In this document: piece by piece, positions 61,409 through 64,000 of the stretch
Layout: every line of letters starts with the position of its first letter
Numbering within the stretch: the stretch's first letter is position 1
DNA from: Pontixanthobacter luteolus
GTDB lineage: Bacteria; Pseudomonadota; Alphaproteobacteria; Sphingomonadales; Sphingomonadaceae
Length of the DNA stretch: 64,000 nt
Assembly (NCBI RefSeq): GCF_009828095.1
Contig: NZ_WTYP01000001.1
Span: forward strand, 1,364,001-1,428,000
Direction: 5' to 3'
Translations under genes and position numbers: made by a program
Notes under the pieces: generated by a model
Database searches by the model: none
What the model was told of the DNA's origin: nothing
The model's input: only the letters and a program-made list of their open reading frames with translations

Positions 61409-63274
61409 ATGACCACACCACAATTTCAGATAACTCGCCGTCAAGCCATCGCAGGCCTTGGCGCCACAACCGCTGTCACACTTGGCGGCTGCACGACCAT
61501 CGCCGCTGGCGAAGGCACAATTGCAGCGTCTGCCCAGACGCGCAGCACCCAGTTCATGCTGGAAAAAGTTGCATACAATTTGCTTCAGCATGAGCCTGAG
61601 AGAGCCACCGGGCTCGGCGTCGACACCGGCGATCATTCCGGTCTGCGAGGCAAGCTGGAAGATCAGTCGCCAGAGGGGCAGGCAGCCTATGCAGCTCAGC
61701 TCAAAACCGATTTGCAGATTATCCGCAGCTGGCCACGTGAAGGCCTCGATGCGGAACACATCACCAATCTTGAGGTCGTGCAAAGCGGATACGAGACGGC
61801 GCTGGCCGGTTTCGCCTTGCCATACGGCGATGTCCCGGTCGGCAGCTGGCGCACCGCGCCCTATGTCGTGATCCAGAATGTCGGGAGTTATCTCGACCTG
61901 CCCCGTTTCATGGGCTCCACTCACCCACTCGCCGATGTTGAAGATGCCGAAGCGTATCTTGCGCGGCTTGAAGCCGTCCCCGGCGTTTTCGCGGGCGAGC
62001 TGGAACGGATGAAGCAGGCCCGGGCAATGGGCGTGGTTCCGCCTGATTTCCTACTTGCGAAGGCAGTCAGCCAGATGAAGGCGACGCTGGGTGACCTGAT
62101 GCAGGGCGGCGGATCTTTGGTCGATCCATTGCGCACAGCCGGTGCCACCCTGCCCGGCGCCCGCAAATGGGCGACCGAAGGAGAGAAGATCACTCTCGAG
62201 AAGGTTGCCCCGGCACTGGAAGCGCAGCTTGCCGAACTGTTCAAGGAACAGACTGTAGCCACGGGCGATCCCGGAATGCGCGAGCGGCCTTTTGGTGAGG
62301 AATGGTATTCCTGGGCGCTGCGTTCCAGCACCACGACCAGCAAGACGCCGGATGAAATTCACCGGCAGGGCCTCGCCGAACTGGAGGAACTGCACGGCAA
62401 GATGGACCCGATCCTGCGCGAAATCGGCTATACCACCGGCAGTGTCGGTGAACGCATGCAGGCACTGAGCCAAGACCCGCGCTACAAATTTGCCGAAGGT
62501 GATCCCGGCCGCGCGGAAATCATGGAATTCATCAATGAACGGGTCGACTGGATCAAGGCGCAAATGCCGCGCGCGTTCAACACTCTGGTCGATCCCAATA
62601 TGGAAATCCGCCGCCTGCCACCCGCCGAAGAACCCGGCGCACCCGGCGCATATGGCGGAGCAGGCAGCAAGGACGGATCAATCCCGGGCCGCATGTGGAT
62701 CAATCTGCACACCACCGACTTGCACCGGAAGTACGATCTTGCCGATCTGACATATCATGAGACTATACCCGGCCACGTCTGGGAGGGTGAGTATTCCAAT
62801 CGTCTGCCACTGATCCGGTCGATCCTGGCGTTCAATCCGTTCAGCGAAGGCTGGGGGCTTTATGCCGAGCAGCTGGCCGACGAGCTTGGCGCGTATGACG
62901 ATTTCAAGGTTGGCCGCCTCGGTTACCTGCAATCACTCGCCTTCCGTGCCTGCCGGATGGTGGTCGACACGGGCCTGCATTCGAAAGGCTGGAGCCGCGA
63001 GCGCGCGGTCAACTTCTTCGTCGAACGCAACGGATCGAAAAAGCAGGAAGTCGCCAGCGAAGTCGACCGTTATTGCAGCTGGCCAGGTCAGGCCACGGGC
63101 TACAAGCTGGGCCACAGCGAAATCGTCAGCCAGCGCAGCCGCGCACAGACCGAGCTGGGCGGCAAATATGATTTCAAGGCTTTCAACGATGCTGTCATTC
63201 TTGGCGGCAACGTTCCGATGGATGTGCTGGCCAAGAACGTCGACCGTTATATCGGATCCGCAACCGGCGCCTGA
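61409..63274 (+). CDS. DUF885 lipoprotein, putative metallopeptidase
   Basis: A 621-residue protein. The signal is a twin-arginine type with a lipobox: TRRQAIAGLG (R10-R11) and LGGC (Cys28), so it may be exported folded and lipid-anchored. The DUF885 zinc-type motif HETIPGH is near residue 450 (LTYHETIPGHVWEGE), with conserved FSEGWGLYAEQL and DTGLHSKGWSRERAV downstream. Related proteins are carboxypeptidase-like; substrate unknown. ATG 61409 is used; the frame runs from 61340. Confidence 0.9.
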   Translation: MTTPQFQITRRQAIAGLGATTAVTLGGCTTIAAGEGTIAASAQTRSTQFMLEKVAYNLLQHEPERATGLGVDTGDHSGLRGKLEDQSPEGQAAYAAQLKTDLQIIRSWPREGLDAEHITNLEVVQSGYETALAGFALPYGDVPVGSWRTAPYVVIQNVGSYLDLPRFMGSTHPLADVEDAEAYLARLEAVPGVFAGELERMKQARAMGVVPPDFLLAKAVSQMKATLGDLMQGGGSLVDPLRTAGATLPGARKWATEGEKITLEKVAPALEAQLAELFKEQTVATGDPGMRERPFGEEWYSWALRSSTTTSKTPDEIHRQGLAELEELHGKMDPILREIGYTTGSVGERMQALSQDPRYKFAEGDPGRAEIMEFINERVDWIKAQMPRAFNTLVDPNMEIRRLPPAEEPGAPGAYGGAGSKDGSIPGRMWINLHTTDLHRKYDLADLTYHETIPGHVWEGEYSNRLPLIRSILAFNPFSEGWGLYAEQLADELGAYDDFKVGRLGYLQSLAFRACRMVVDTGLHSKGWSRERAVNFFVERNGSKKQEVASEVDRYCSWPGQATGYKLGHSEIVSQRSRAQTELGGKYDFKAFNDAVILGGNVPMDVLAKNVDRYIGSATGA

Positions 63275-63349
63275 GGGAACAATGCCGCAGCTGGTTCGCT
63301 CCCTTAACAAGAGCGAACGCAGCTGCGTGCGCGTTTCCAAGGGGCCAGA

Positions 63350-63880
63350 ATGTTTTTTCCATCCGATCCTGTCATCGATGCCATCGTCCGGGGGCTTTTG
63401 CTTTCGATCATTGCGATGGTCTGGGTAGTGCTGCTGATCCGCACAAACGGGCTTCGCTCACTTTCGAAAATGACCAATTTCGACTTCGTCATGACAGTCG
63501 CGCTGGGCTCGCTGGTCGCCGGTGCCTCTCAAGCGAGCGATTGGCCGACGCTGGCTCAGGTCGGCGCAGCAATGCTGGCCCTGTTTGTGTTCCAGAACAT
63601 TTCGTCCCGGCTGCGCAAAAGCTCGGACAAGGTAGAAAGTGCGATGCAGAATGATCCCGTCCTGCTGATGAAGGACGGGAAAATTTGCCACGAGGCGCTG
63701 AAGGCAGAACGGGTCGCACAATCGGATCTCATCGCGAAGCTGCGCGAAGCAAACGCCCTTGAATTCTCCAAGATCAGGGCGGTCGTGTTAGAGACAACAG
63801 GTGACGTTTCGGTTCTGCATGGCGACACTGAAGTCGATACGCGACTGACAGAGAATGTGAGAGACTTAAGCCAGAAATAA
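63350..63880 (+). CDS. DUF421 membrane protein (YetF/YcaP-like)
   Basis: A 176-residue protein with three N-terminal transmembrane helices (AIVRGLLLSIIAMVWVVLL, FVMTVALGSLVAGAS, VGAAMLALFVFQNIS) and a cytoplasmic C-terminal domain (LMKDGKICHEALKAERVAQSDLIAKLREA). RTNGLRSLSKMTNFDFVMTVALGS is diagnostic of DUF421. Function unknown. It follows DUF885 by 75 nt. Confidence 0.88.
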   Translation: MFFPSDPVIDAIVRGLLLSIIAMVWVVLLIRTNGLRSLSKMTNFDFVMTVALGSLVAGASQASDWPTLAQVGAAMLALFVFQNISSRLRKSSDKVESAMQNDPVLLMKDGKICHEALKAERVAQSDLIAKLREANALEFSKIRAVVLETTGDVSVLHGDTEVDTRLTENVRDLSQK

Positions 63881-63961
63881 AACCGGCCCAAACAACACTC
63901 TGTAACTTCGTAGTTCTTCCGCTATCATCGGTGCGAACGAACAGACTACGGGTTGGGATTT

Positions 63962-64000
63962 ATGATTTATCGCTTGCTGGCACTCGTCGCCGCATCTTTC
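63962..64000 (+). CDS. Start of an exported or membrane protein (partial)
   Basis: An ATG at 63962 opens MIYRLLALVAASF, a hydrophobic signal-like start cut by the window end. It is preceded by GGGTTGGGATTT. It may be the N-terminus of an exported protein, but the rest is out of view. Confidence 0.4.
   Translation, partial: MIYRLLALVAASF

Overview
This window is a contiguous piece of GC-rich bacterial chromosome, most likely from an alphaproteobacterium of the Sphingomonadales (Erythrobacteraceae-like). The evidence is a CcrM-type GANTC methyltransferase with GANTC sites in its promoter, the infA-maf-RNase E/G-yacG block, a split proton-translocating transhydrogenase (PntA1/PntA2/PntB) headed by an aa3-type oxidase subunit IV, the DUF1285-NUDIX-CCA block and general protein character. 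The taxonomic call is inference from gene content, not a database match. About 60 protein genes and one tRNA (Phe) are visible. There is no rRNA, CRISPR array, prophage, insertion sequence or obvious genomic island; the region reads as ordinary core and shell chromosome.

Layout. 0-2 kb: infA, maf, a short RNase E/G-family protein and yacG as an overlapping operon, then tRNA-Phe. 2-8 kb: lipid catabolism (acyl-CoA synthetase facing an HPr-kinase-like/crotonase/dienoyl-CoA-reductase-like operon) and a CPA1 antiporter. 8-13 kb: purC, an M16 peptidase, purS and purQ. 13-20 kb, mostly minus strand: a membrane GGDEF-EAL protein, glmS, a DMT transporter and a membrane sulfatase-fold enzyme, then an isolated cpaF ATPase. 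21-26 kb: a second DMT transporter, an entericidin-like lipoprotein, a dgt operon and an Asp/Glu racemase. 26-29 kb: a translationally coupled trio of exported proteins (parallel beta-helix protein, diheme cytochrome c, alpha/beta hydrolase). 29.7-34 kb: the transhydrogenase operon, interrupted by an unrecognised exported protein. 34-40 kb: an NtrC-like regulator, a Tat-exported vanadium haloperoxidase/PAP2-like enzyme, folP and ccrM. 40-44 kb: a Ca2+/Na+ exchanger, nhaA, a small DUF465 protein, an OxyR-like regulator and rnhB. 44-51 kb: a sugar dehydrogenase lipoprotein, GNAT, DUF1285-CoA pyrophosphatase-CCA enzyme, a DEAD-box helicase and a secreted protein. 51-64 kb: parC, a DJ-1/PfpI protein, two tandem DUF4349 proteins, two cysteine desulfurases with a ferredoxin, an alpha/beta hydrolase, a TonB-like protein, DUF3597, a DUF885 lipoprotein, a DUF421 protein and a gene cut by the window end.

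The observations most worth checking are: six GANTC sites packed into the 199-bp region upstream of ccrM, beside a perfect DnaA box and a near-CtrA motif; a cysteine desulfurase that seems to start at a rare ATT codon; a long hairpin just before the DEAD-box helicase start; the coupled beta-helix/diheme cytochrome/hydrolase trio; an unknown exported gene inside the transhydrogenase operon; an OxyR-like regulator lacking the peroxidatic cysteine; and a shared Zur-box-like palindrome upstream of a DUF4349 gene and the TonB-like gene.
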